Assembly: GCA_004297725.1 (NCBI GenBank)
Contig: SCUS01000147.1
Coordinates: 1 to 64,000, forward strand
Length of the DNA stretch: 64,000 nt
From: Myxococcaceae bacterium
GTDB lineage: Bacteria; Myxococcota_A; Polyangia; Polyangiales; Ga0077539
Direction: 5' to 3'
Shown: one piece after another, positions 37,154-44,678 of the stretch
Numbering within the stretch: position 1 is the stretch's first letter
How the letters are laid out: each line of letters begins with the position of its first letter
The notes under the pieces: generated by a model
Database searches by the model: none
Told to the model about the DNA's origin: nothing
The model's input: the letters and a program-made list of their open reading frames with translations, nothing else
Translations under genes and position numbers: made by a program

Positions 37154-37264
37154 GACGACCGACGACGTGCTGGGTGCTCCCCTTCGGGCGAGGCCGACGA
37201 CCGACGACGTGCTGGGTGCTCCCCTTCGGGCGAGGCCGACGACCGACGACGTAGCCGTCGCTCC
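37154..37264 (-). repeat. three REP-like units in inverted orientation, left side of the RAYT gene
   Basis: Reverse-complement units of the same 33 bp repeat: a truncated one (37154-37166), two full ones (37176-37208 and 37218-37250), then a 5 bp remnant after a GTAGCCGTC spacer (37251-37264). Spacers are again 9 bp; GTAGCCGTC is the complement of the spacer on the other side. It lies just upstream of the RAYT start, and the 191 bp between the two genes holds no other feature. Confidence 0.85.
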
Positions 37265-37297
37265 GTCCGTCTCCCTCTGCGGACCCATGGACGTCGT

Positions 37298-38938
37298 TCA
37301 CCCCGCCGAGCGTCGTCGCCGTCGCCGTCGCGCCAGCACCCACCCGAGGCCCGCGAGCGCGCTCCCGATGGGCCATGATCGCGCGCTCCCGACGCCGCAT
37401 CCGCAGCCCGATGGGTCCATCGCCATCGGGCTCGTCGCCCCGCCGTCGAGGATCGCGCGACCCGCGTCGTCGGGCGTCGCGTCGCGCGCGGAGACGCACC
37501 GTCCCCCGCGGCACACCTCGTCTTCGAGGCACAGCCGGGCGCCGCTCGGAGAGGCGCAGCGGTCGACGCACTCGCCGCGCTCGCAGCGCGACCCTTCCGG
37601 GCACGTCACGTCGAGGCAATCCTCGTCGACGCAGCGTCCGTCCGTCAGGCAGCGCAGTCCCGCGCTGCACGCGTGGCACTGGCAGCCCGCGACGCACTGG
37701 CCCGCGGTGGGCAGCTCCGGGTGGTCCTCGCACACCTCGCTGCGGTCGCAGACCACGCCCTCGCAAGGATCGACGCAGCGCCCTGACCGACATCGCTGCC
37801 CGCGAGGACAGCTCACCCCGTCGCAGGCGTCGACGCACTCGCCCCGCTGACACCGCGCGCCCGCTGGACACGCGACGTCGAGACACGCCGCCTCGACGCA
37901 GGTCCCTCTCGGCGAGCACACGCGCCCGGCAGTGCACCCGGCCTCCTGCCCGCAGCGCTCGCGGCACAGCCCCTGGTCGCACACCTGAGCCCCCGGGCAG
38001 AGCCAGTCGCCCTCGTCGATGTGGCCGTCGCAGTCGTTGTCGAGCCCGTTGCAGCGGCGCGCTCGCGGGCGCGTGATCTGCGTGCAGGTCGTGCCAGGCC
38101 CCACGCAGGTCGTGACGCCCTGGGCGCACAGGCCGTGCTGTCCCGGGACGGCGCACGGGGTACCGCCCCCGCTGCACTCGGGACCCCACCCGCCGCTGCC
38201 GCGAATCTGGAACCTGTAGAGCCCCGGCTCGCCGCCGGGCACGTTGCTGGTGGTGCACACCGCGGTGATCGCCGCGGAGCGGGACATCGGGAGGGCGACG
38301 AAGTTGATGCGGTTGCCCGCATCGAAGCCCACCTGCGCGGGCGTGCCGGGGACTCCGTCCACGCCCTCGCCGGCCGCCCACTCGCAGCGGTTGTAGCGAA
38401 ACTCGATGTCCGGGTCGGGTCCCCAGTGGCAGCTGTTCGACGTCGACAGGATCATCTGGAAGTCGTTGCGCAGCCCGTCGTTCGCCCCGTGGCGCTGGAC
38501 GTTGTGCCAGGTCACCACCAGCCGGTTGGGCTCGATGTGGTAGCAGATGGCGTTGTCCGAGGGCTGACCGCCGCGGCGGGTGTCCACGTCGGCCCACCAC
38601 GGCGCGATCATCGGCTGACCCGCCACCGGATAGGCCACGGCGTTCGGCGACGACAGCGGCGCCGCGAAGGTGATGTTGCCGTTGGCGTTGACGTAGAACT
38701 CCCGGTTGGCCCGGCCAAAGAAGTAGAGCCCCTGCGGGAAGGCCTGGCGAAGGTCGACGGGCACCGGCGTCGCGGCCGTTCCGGGTTGGGCTCCTGCGTA
38801 GGAGCCGTTGTCGCTGGGGTGGAGGCAGTGGGTGGGGATGCCGTAGCCGGTCGGTCCGCCGAAGCCCGTGAGCAGCGGGACCGCCCCGGCTACCGGCGCG
38901 AAGCAGGTGACGATCGCCAGCCCGAGGGCGCGCGACAA
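37298..38938 (-). CDS. secreted NIDO-like, Cys-rich protein with MYXO-CTERM tail
   Basis: A 546-residue exported protein. A signal-like N-terminus is followed by a nidogen-like extracellular module (about 50-260, with FNANGNITFAAPL-like strands and a PWWADVDTRRGG motif), then an EGF-like, Cys-rich region (about 260-490) with a CNGLDNDCDGHIDE motif. The tail, GCGCGVGS followed by a hydrophobic stretch and then RRRRRR, is the MYXO-CTERM sorting signal that anchors surface proteins in Myxococcota. It starts with TTG, 7 bp after the preceding gene, so it is probably cotranscribed with the four genes upstream (Mpo1-like, FmdB-like, PspA, YbjN-like). Confidence 0.88.
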   Translation of the reverse strand: MSRALGLAIVTCFAPVAGAVPLLTGFGGPTGYGIPTHCLHPSDNGSYAGAQPGTAATPVPVDLRQAFPQGLYFFGRANREFYVNANGNITFAAPLSSPNAVAYPVAGQPMIAPWWADVDTRRGGQPSDNAICYHIEPNRLVVTWHNVQRHGANDGLRNDFQMILSTSNSCHWGPDPDIEFRYNRCEWAAGEGVDGVPGTPAQVGFDAGNRINFVALPMSRSAAITAVCTTSNVPGGEPGLYRFQIRGSGGWGPECSGGGTPCAVPGQHGLCAQGVTTCVGPGTTCTQITRPRARRCNGLDNDCDGHIDEGDWLCPGAQVCDQGLCRERCGQEAGCTAGRVCSPRGTCVEAACLDVACPAGARCQRGECVDACDGVSCPRGQRCRSGRCVDPCEGVVCDRSEVCEDHPELPTAGQCVAGCQCHACSAGLRCLTDGRCVDEDCLDVTCPEGSRCERGECVDRCASPSGARLCLEDEVCRGGRCVSARDATPDDAGRAILDGGATSPMAMDPSGCGCGVGSARSWPIGSALAGLGWVLARRRRRRRSAG

Positions 38939-38945
38939 GCGACGC

Positions 38946-39263
38946 TCAGGCGCGCTTGCCGAAGAGCGGCTCGGCGAGGCCCACCGGGCGCAGCACCGTG
39001 TCGAACCACCAGATGGCGCCCACCAGCAGGTTGCGCTTGTCGCCGAAGAACTTCGGCGGATTGCCCTTCACCGCGTGGCCGATGCCCTGGAGCGTCCAGC
39101 CCGCGGCGAACATGCTCAGCCCCACCGGGGGAATGATCATCGCGGGCAGCGAGGCCATGATCATCGGGATGCCCACGAGGTGCGTCGCCTCGCAGATCGG
39201 GTCGTCGTGGTACTCGCGGTAGTCCTTGAGCAGCGTCTGCCACTCGTCGTTGAGCAGTGCCAT
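38946..39263 (-). CDS. Mpo1-like (DUF962) membrane protein
   Basis: A 105-residue protein with two or three hydrophobic helices. THLVGIPMIMASL and WTLQGIGHAVKGNPPKFFG match the Mpo1 family, iron-dependent dioxygenases in yeast that shorten 2-hydroxy fatty acids by alpha-oxidation; the bacterial role is unknown. The start at 39263 is chosen because the homologous part begins there. It is 13 bp after the FmdB-like gene. Confidence 0.78.
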   Translation of the reverse strand: MALLNDEWQTLLKDYREYHDDPICEATHLVGIPMIMASLPAMIIPPVGLSMFAAGWTLQGIGHAVKGNPPKFFGDKRNLLVGAIWWFDTVLRPVGLAEPLFGKRA

Positions 39264-39276
39264 CGGGAGCTCGCTC

Positions 39277-39648
39277 TCAGGTCTTGGGGGTGCTGGGGGT
39301 GCTGGGGGCCGCGGGCGCCGCGGGGGCGCTGCTCGATCCGCTGTCGCCGCTGCTGCTGGGGGTGCTCGGTGCGCTCGTCCCGCTCTCGCCGCCGGTGGCG
39401 CCCGGGGTGGCGGCGGGGGTGCCACCGACCTTCGATCCGGTGGAGCCGTCGGCCTTCTTGTTGGAGCCGCCGCTGTAGAGGTCGGCGTACCAGCCGGAGC
39501 CCTTCAGGATGAAGTTGGCCGAGTTGATGAGCCGTCGCACCGCCTCGGCCCCGCACGAAGGACACACCTTGATCGGGTCGTCGGACATGCGCTGCACCTG
39601 CTCGAAGGCGTGGTTGCAGGCGCTGCACTGGTAGGAGTACGTGGGCAT
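39277..39648 (-). CDS. FmdB-family zinc-ribbon protein
   Basis: A 123-residue protein with an FmdB-type zinc ribbon at its N-terminus (CSACNHAFEQVQRMSDDPIKVCPSCGAE, shown as CSAC...CPSC) and a long low-complexity Ser/Thr/Pro/Ala tail (about 70-123). FmdB ribbons are thought to regulate transcription or bind nucleic acids. The low-complexity tail is an unusual extension. It lies 34 bp after PspA. Confidence 0.85.
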   Translation of the reverse strand: MPTYSYQCSACNHAFEQVQRMSDDPIKVCPSCGAEAVRRLINSANFILKGSGWYADLYSGGSNKKADGSTGSKVGGTPAATPGATGGESGTSAPSTPSSSGDSGSSSAPAAPAAPSTPSTPKT

Positions 39649-39682
39649 AGGACGCGACGGGTAATCCCGTGCGGCGCGACCG

Positions 39683-40498
39683 TCAACCGTTCTGGCGTCG
39701 CGCCTTGGCCGCCGTGAGGGCCGCCTCGAGCTCGGCCTCCTCGCTGGCCTCGGTGTGCGCGGCCTCTTCGGTCACGGCGCTCACCCGGACGTTGGTGGTC
39801 CCCTGGGCGGTCGCGGCCACCGGAGGGGAGACGCCCATCTTGCGCTTCAGCTCGTCGAGGGCCATGTCGGCGCCCTTGGAGACCTCGAGGTCCTTGAAGC
39901 GCTGAGAGAGCGCGTCGCCGGAGTACTGCTCGGCCACCTCGGTCTGCGCGTCGGCCTCGGCCTCCATCTGCACGATCTTCTCCTCCATGCGGTTGAAGGT
40001 GTCGAAGGCGCTGTCGTTGGAGAGCCCCTGCATCGTCTCGTGGATGGCCTTCTGCGCCTCCGCCCGCTTCTTGCGCGCGACGAGGACGTTCTTCTTGCGC
40101 TTGGCCTCCTCGATCTTGTTGTTGAGCGTCTTCAGGGCGGTCTTGAGCTGCTCGACCGCGGTCTTCTGCTTCTGCCACTGGCGCTCGAACTCCGCCGAGA
40201 GGCTCTCGTGCTCCCTCTGCCGGAGCAGCGCCTCCTTGGCGAGGCCGTCGTCGCCCGCGCGCACCGCCATCATGGCCTTGCGCTCCCACTCCTCCGCCGT
40301 GGCCTTCTCGGTCTCGAACTGCTTGGCCAGGCGTTTCTCGTCGGCGATGGACAGCGCGACCTGCTTCTTCGCCTCCCCGAGCTGGGTGTTCATCTCCAGG
40401 ATGACCTGGTTGAGCATCTTCTCCGGGTCCTCACTCTTGGAGATGAGGTCGTTGAGGTTGCTCTTGATCAGCGAGGCCAGTCTGCCGAAGATTCCCAT
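39683..40498 (-). CDS. pspA: PspA/IM30 family phage-shock protein
   Basis: A 271-residue helical protein beginning MGIFGRLASLIKSNLNDLI, an amphipathic membrane-binding helix typical of PspA/IM30 (ESCRT-III-like), followed by long coiled coil and an Ala/Glu-rich C-terminus. It would polymerise on the inner membrane and protect it under stress. No PspF activator or PspBC sensor is adjacent. It follows the YbjN-like gene by 60 bp, an arrangement I associate with Myxococcota. Confidence 0.92.
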   Translation of the reverse strand: MGIFGRLASLIKSNLNDLISKSEDPEKMLNQVILEMNTQLGEAKKQVALSIADEKRLAKQFETEKATAEEWERKAMMAVRAGDDGLAKEALLRQREHESLSAEFERQWQKQKTAVEQLKTALKTLNNKIEEAKRKKNVLVARKKRAEAQKAIHETMQGLSNDSAFDTFNRMEEKIVQMEAEADAQTEVAEQYSGDALSQRFKDLEVSKGADMALDELKRKMGVSPPVAATAQGTTNVRVSAVTEEAAHTEASEEAELEAALTAAKARRQNG

Positions 40499-40558
40499 AG
40501 GACTATTTGGTTCCCTGTTCGCTGTCTCGATTGGGGGGAAACGCGCAGTCGGGGTGTT

Positions 40559-40942
40559 TCAGCCCCGGAGCGAGGCGACGTGCTGCGACGCCGCGATGCC
40601 AAGGTCGTCGACCACCGCCTGGAACTCGTTGGGGTCGAGGTTGTCGAGCGGCAGCGCCGCCGTGAGGTAGATGCCGTCGTCCTGCAGACAGAACGCGCTG
40701 TGCAGCAGCCCTGATCCATTGAGCCGGAGGAGGTTCTCGAAGAGGGCCTCGCGGTCGGGCGTGCCGGGCTCCGGGGCGTCGAGCACCCGCAGCCGGAACA
40801 CCACCACCGGCGACTCGACCTTGATGGCCAGGTTGTGAAGCCCGGATGCGTCGTCGGTCACGACGAAGAGACCGCCCCCCAGATCCTGGTACGGGATCCC
40901 GAACTCACCGAGGAATCTCTCCACATCCCGTTCAGTCCGCAT
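40559..40942 (-). CDS. YbjN-like small protein upstream of pspA
   Basis: A 127-residue acidic protein with YbjN/type III chaperone-like fold features (alternating helices and strands, FVVTDDASGL and FRLRVLDAPE). YbjN proteins affect stress responses but the mechanism is unclear. It is the first gene of the pspA unit. The TAGGCT element 11 bp upstream fits a short-leader promoter. Confidence 0.75.
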   Translation of the reverse strand: MRTERDVERFLGEFGIPYQDLGGGLFVVTDDASGLHNLAIKVESPVVVFRLRVLDAPEPGTPDREALFENLLRLNGSGLLHSAFCLQDDGIYLTAALPLDNLDPNEFQAVVDDLGIAASQHVASLRG

Positions 40943-40953
40943 GGTGGCGCGGG

Positions 40954-40959
40954 AGCCTA
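40954..40959 (-). promoter_or_regulatory. TANNNT -10-like element, short leader
   Basis: TAGGCT on the minus strand lies 11 bases before the ATG at 40942; no Shine-Dalgarno is present. Confidence 0.4.
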
Positions 40960-41008
40960 GCAGGCGAGGTGACGAGGTACTAGTGCCTCGTCGCCGGGCG
41001 CGGAGGGA

Positions 41009-41590
41009 TCACTCCCGAACGTAGGTTCCGACGAGGGAGCCGGAGGCGAGCACGTGGCCCCGCATGGCCCTCACCAGCTCGTCGCGCGTGGGCGACTCGT
41101 CGAGCTCGAGCGCCGTGTCGAGCGCGAACACCTGGAAGTAGTAGTGGTGCACCCCGTGCCCGGGCGGGGGCATCGGGCCCATGTAGCCCGTGTCGTGGCC
41201 GCTGTTGCTGCCCTGGTGCGCGGCCGGGACGCCAGGCACCGTGGCGGACTTGCCGACGCCCTCGGGGAGCGAGTGCACCATCGCCGGGAGCCCGTGCACC
41301 AGCCAGTGGACGAAGGGCGATGGGAAGGGAGCGTCGGGGTCTTCGCAGAGCACCGCCACCGAGCGGGTGCGGTCGGGCACCCTCGACCACGACAGCGCCG
41401 GGGACACGTCGTCGCCGTCGCCCGCGTAGCGCCGGGGGATCGACCCGCCCTCCACGAAGGCCGTGCTGCTCACCTCGATGCTCGCCCCCGCCGTGAGCTC
41501 CGGGCGGTGCACCGCGACCTTCTCGTGCCCCGCCCGGATGGGGCGGATCGCCTTGCCGAACTCGCGCTTCACCGTGTCGACGATGCCCAT
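41009..41590 (-). CDS. YbhB/YbcL-type Raf kinase inhibitor-like protein (PEBP)
   Basis: A 193-residue phosphatidylethanolamine-binding-like protein. The ligand-site residues lie in DVSPALSW, EDPDAPFPSPFVHWLVHGL and GPMPPPGHGVHHYYFQVFALD. Bacterial members have unknown ligands. The ATG at 41590 has GGAGG 6 bp upstream. Confidence 0.88.
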   Translation of the reverse strand: MGIVDTVKREFGKAIRPIRAGHEKVAVHRPELTAGASIEVSSTAFVEGGSIPRRYAGDGDDVSPALSWSRVPDRTRSVAVLCEDPDAPFPSPFVHWLVHGLPAMVHSLPEGVGKSATVPGVPAAHQGSNSGHDTGYMGPMPPPGHGVHHYYFQVFALDTALELDESPTRDELVRAMRGHVLASGSLVGTYVRE

Positions 41591-41730
41591 GACGTCACCT
41601 CCGCTCCTTCGCCGTGCGCTCCTTCGCGCGCACGAAATGCGATGCCAGAAGCATTCCGATGGGGCGCCGCCGTCGGGGCGCAGGCGCACGGCGTGGCAGG
41701 TCGGCAACAGTCGTGGCGAAAGCGACCGGG

Positions 41731-43389
41731 CTACAGCGCCCAGAGCGCCAGCATGATGGCGAGCTGAGAGAGGGCCACGCCCGCGAGCGCCGCGGTGAGC
41801 AGGTCGAGGTAGGTGCGCTCCAGGCCGATGGAGCGCAGCAGCGAGCGCTCGTCGCCCGCGTGAAGGATGATCCGGTCGGCGGCGGTGCCTCCCACCACGG
41901 CCATGGTGGAGTCCATGCGGTACGAGCTGGCGGCCTTGGGGTCTTCGATGCGCCTGCAGGGGCCGAGCACGTAGAGCGACTCGCCGGGGTCGAGCACGCT
42001 CTGCTCGACGGTCCAGCGGAGGTGCCCGGCGCTGGGGTTGAGCGTGCCGATGGGGCTCTGGGCCAGGGTTCTCGCGAGCTCGACGGAGCTGCCCTGCTTG
42101 TAGGTCTTCACCGTCGAGCGGAGGTCGACCTCGGCGTGCGAGGGATCGATCAGCCCGCTGCCGCTCGCGTCGCTCACCGGGATGAGGGCGGGCCAGTACT
42201 TCCTGGCCACGAGCTGGGTCACCTGCTGCTTGCCGACGGCGACGGTCTCCTCGACGCGCACCTCCACCCAGGCGTGAGGCCTCGCGTCGAGCACCCCCGC
42301 CGCCGGGGCGCCGTCGTCACGGACGCTCACCGCCAGCTCGACCACCCCGCCTCGCGCGTCCCTCAGCGGAACCGTCTGGGCTTCCCTCACCGGCGCCATC
42401 GCCCGCTCGAGGTTCTGTCGGCGGTGGCGCACCGCGAGGGCGAAGAGCGCCGCGGTCGCGCACGCCAGCAGCCCGAACAGATAGCCTGGGCGCCCTCGAG
42501 AGGCCGCGCTGCCGGTCGCGGCGGTCCAGACGACGACGCCCTGGGCGAGGGCCAGGGCGAGGGTGAGCGCCACGACGCCGACGACCATGGGCCACGCCCT
42601 GAAGGTGGGGACCGGGCCTGCGCGGCGGAGGAGCGCGTCGGCCAGCGGGCGGGCGCGCAGCACGTACCAGAGGTAGGCCAGCGCCACGAGGATCGCCGCG
42701 GCTCCGGCCGAGAGGCGGCCTGCGACGAGGCTGGCGTGGTCGTCGATGCGAGGCTGCGCGGTGCCGTCGCCGGTGGTGATGGTGAGGGGGGTGCTGCCGC
42801 AGCCGGTGAGGTGGGCGCCGTCGGGGTCGACGCAGCCCTCGACGAAGACGGTCTCGCCGCTGGCGACGCAGTGGGCGCGCAGCCGACCGCCGTAGGGAAC
42901 ATCGGCGAGCACCGTGCGAAACCACGCCTCCTGCTCGGCCGTAACCACCCACGGGGCGTAGGGGTCGAAGTCGACGGGCTCGTGGATGCGGATGCTGAGG
43001 GGCGGCCGGTCGAGGGCGCGTGCGTCCGGGGACTGTCCGAGGAGCGTGGCTCCGGCGGAGCGGTTCCAGGTGCCGTCGAGGCGCCAGCCGCCGTTCTTTC
43101 CCGAGACGTAGTGCTCGTGCTGCACCACGCAGAGCGGAGGCTGATCGCCGCTGGTCGCCCGGATCGGGGCCGAGAGCCGGACCACCGCGCCGCTCGACGG
43201 GAGGCGCAGCCGGTAGAGCGCCGAGCGGGGGTCGAGCACCTCGCGCAGCCCGTTCGAGCAGGCGACCACGGCGCCTCCGCAGAACACCAGGGCGATGGCC
43301 AGGACGAAGGTCGTGATCAGCGCCCGGCCCGCGAGCCCGGAGTTGCGTTGACCCAGAAGGAAGCGTGACCCGAAGCCGGTGCGAGCCAT
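41731..43389 (-). CDS. polytopic membrane protein, possible GIDE-like domain
   Basis: A 552-residue membrane protein I cannot assign firmly. Hydrophobic stretches lie near residues 22-45, 225-245, 265-290, 300-320 and at the C-terminus. The segment VLDPGESLYVLGPCRR resembles the GIDE domain of E3-ligase-like proteins, and two Cys-containing extracytoplasmic loops are present. I chose the ATG at 43389; a GTG 18 bp upstream is possible. It lies 22 bp downstream of the ferritin-like gene. Confidence 0.65.
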   Translation of the reverse strand: MARTGFGSRFLLGQRNSGLAGRALITTFVLAIALVFCGGAVVACSNGLREVLDPRSALYRLRLPSSGAVVRLSAPIRATSGDQPPLCVVQHEHYVSGKNGGWRLDGTWNRSAGATLLGQSPDARALDRPPLSIRIHEPVDFDPYAPWVVTAEQEAWFRTVLADVPYGGRLRAHCVASGETVFVEGCVDPDGAHLTGCGSTPLTITTGDGTAQPRIDDHASLVAGRLSAGAAAILVALAYLWYVLRARPLADALLRRAGPVPTFRAWPMVVGVVALTLALALAQGVVVWTAATGSAASRGRPGYLFGLLACATAALFALAVRHRRQNLERAMAPVREAQTVPLRDARGGVVELAVSVRDDGAPAAGVLDARPHAWVEVRVEETVAVGKQQVTQLVARKYWPALIPVSDASGSGLIDPSHAEVDLRSTVKTYKQGSSVELARTLAQSPIGTLNPSAGHLRWTVEQSVLDPGESLYVLGPCRRIEDPKAASSYRMDSTMAVVGGTAADRIILHAGDERSLLRSIGLERTYLDLLTAALAGVALSQLAIMLALWAL

Positions 43390-43411
43390 AGGGCCCGATG
43401 ATGGCACAGGC

Positions 43412-44287
43412 TCAGGGAGCGGGTGACGGCGGGGTCGCGGCGGCCTCGTGGCGCAGCGCCCAGGCTTCGTAGGCGGGCACCCCCAGCGCCGCGAAGGACG
43501 GCAGGATCACCTCGTCGAGGCGCCGATAGAACGCCGGGGCGAAGCGCCATCGGGAGGCGACCCCGAGCGCGAGGGCGGCTTCGTCGTCGGGCACCTCCGG
43601 CGCGGCCGGGAGCTCGCCCCCGTCGGGGCGCAGGCACCCGGCGTCGGCGCGGTCGTAGTGGGCGAAGGCGAAGGCGAGGTCGGCCCCGAGCCACTCGCGC
43701 TCGTCGTCGGTGAGCGTCGGAAAGACCAGGCGCGCGAGGGCCCAGCCGAAGCGGTCGTGCATGACCTCGTCGCGCAGCAGCGTGTCGAGCACCGAGCTCA
43801 CGCAAGGGTCGGTGGCGCCATCGCGGAGCACGCCGAGCAGCCCCACGGAGGCGGCCTCACCGACGCAGAACATGGACGCCGTCCAGCGGGCGACGAAGAG
43901 GTGCGCGGGGAGCTGGTCGTCGACGAGGCGCAGGTGCGCCGGGTCGAGCGTGGCCTCGTCGTAGCCGCCGAAGGCCTCCGCGACGCGGGCGCACAGCTCC
44001 GTGTGGCGGGCCTCGTCCTGGAGGAGCTGCGAGGCCGCGGAGCTTACCTCCAGGGGTAATCCCGCCTCCGGGAAGCGCGCGATGAGCTCACCGAAGACGA
44101 CCATCGAGCGGTACTCGGCCTCGACGCGGGCGGCCCACCCCGCGCGCACGCGCTCTCGCAGGGCGTCGGGGGTGCGCGAGGGGTCGAGGAGGTTCCAGGG
44201 GGGTACGGGGCGGGGGCCGTCGAGCATCCGCCGGTGCATCGAGCGGAAGAGCCTCTCGTCGGTGCCGAGCGGGACGCGCCGACGCAT
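43412..44287 (-). CDS. ferritin-like diiron protein
   Basis: A 291-residue helical protein with the four-helix ferritin-like pattern: EAEYRSMVVFGELIA, LLQDEARHTELC (DExxH), MFCVGEAAS and LLRDEVMHDRFGWAL (second DExxH). These give the carboxylate/His ligands of a diiron centre. It could be an oxidase, an oxygenase or a storage protein. Its C-terminus is helical. The start is the ATG at 44287, 7 bp after the upstream lipoprotein stop. Confidence 0.8.
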   Translation of the reverse strand: MRRRVPLGTDERLFRSMHRRMLDGPRPVPPWNLLDPSRTPDALRERVRAGWAARVEAEYRSMVVFGELIARFPEAGLPLEVSSAASQLLQDEARHTELCARVAEAFGGYDEATLDPAHLRLVDDQLPAHLFVARWTASMFCVGEAASVGLLGVLRDGATDPCVSSVLDTLLRDEVMHDRFGWALARLVFPTLTDDEREWLGADLAFAFAHYDRADAGCLRPDGGELPAAPEVPDDEAALALGVASRWRFAPAFYRRLDEVILPSFAALGVPAYEAWALRHEAAATPPSPAP

Positions 44288-44294
44288 GGGCGGG

Positions 44295-44618
44295 TCAGCC
44301 GTTGCCGGGCGGCGGAGGCGGCCGACGCGGGGGCATCGGGCGGTTGATCGTCGGCGGCATCGGCGGGTTGATGGGCGGCGGGATGGTCCCGACGTCGGGC
44401 GAGGGCGCGGGGACGTCCACCGTGGGCGGCGGCGGCGGAGGAGGAGGAGGAGGATTGGGCGGTGGGTCGGCCGGTCGGTTGACCGTGGGCTCGACGGGGC
44501 GGTTGACCACGGGGTCGGGCGCGTGGGTGCAGGCCGCGGTCGCAACGGCGGCGCCCGCGATCGCGACGAGGCGGGCGCGCAGTCGGGCGAGGCGATCGGG
44601 GTCGAGCGGGGTGGCCAT
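44295..44618 (-). CDS. small proline-rich lipoprotein
   Basis: A 107-residue protein with lipobox VATAAC (Cys about residue 30), after which almost everything is Pro/Arg/Val/Asn-rich low complexity, including a run of 10 Pro. Such a chain could span peptidoglycan. The opposite strand is also open, but the lipobox and the TACCGT element 7 bp upstream favour this strand. Confidence 0.6.
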   Translation of the reverse strand: MATPLDPDRLARLRARLVAIAGAAVATAACTHAPDPVVNRPVEPTVNRPADPPPNPPPPPPPPPPTVDVPAPSPDVGTIPPPINPPMPPTINRPMPPRRPPPPPGNG

Positions 44619-44625
44619 CGGGTGA

Positions 44626-44631
44626 ACGGTA
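44626..44631 (-). promoter_or_regulatory. TANNNT -10-like element, short leader
   Basis: TACCGT on the minus strand lies 7 bases before the ATG at 44618. Confidence 0.4.
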
Positions 44632-44678
44632 CACCGAGCTGACGCGGAGGGTGCAACCCCAGACGACCGTGGTCGGCG

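Noticed and set aside
43389..43407. Earlier GTG start for the polytopic membrane protein
   Set aside because: The added residues are polar and not conserved-looking; the ATG at 43389 places the first hydrophobic helix normally.
44302..44625. Gly-rich plus-strand frame of 107 codons
   Set aside because: It mirrors the minus-strand Pro-rich lipoprotein, which has a lipobox and a promoter-like element.
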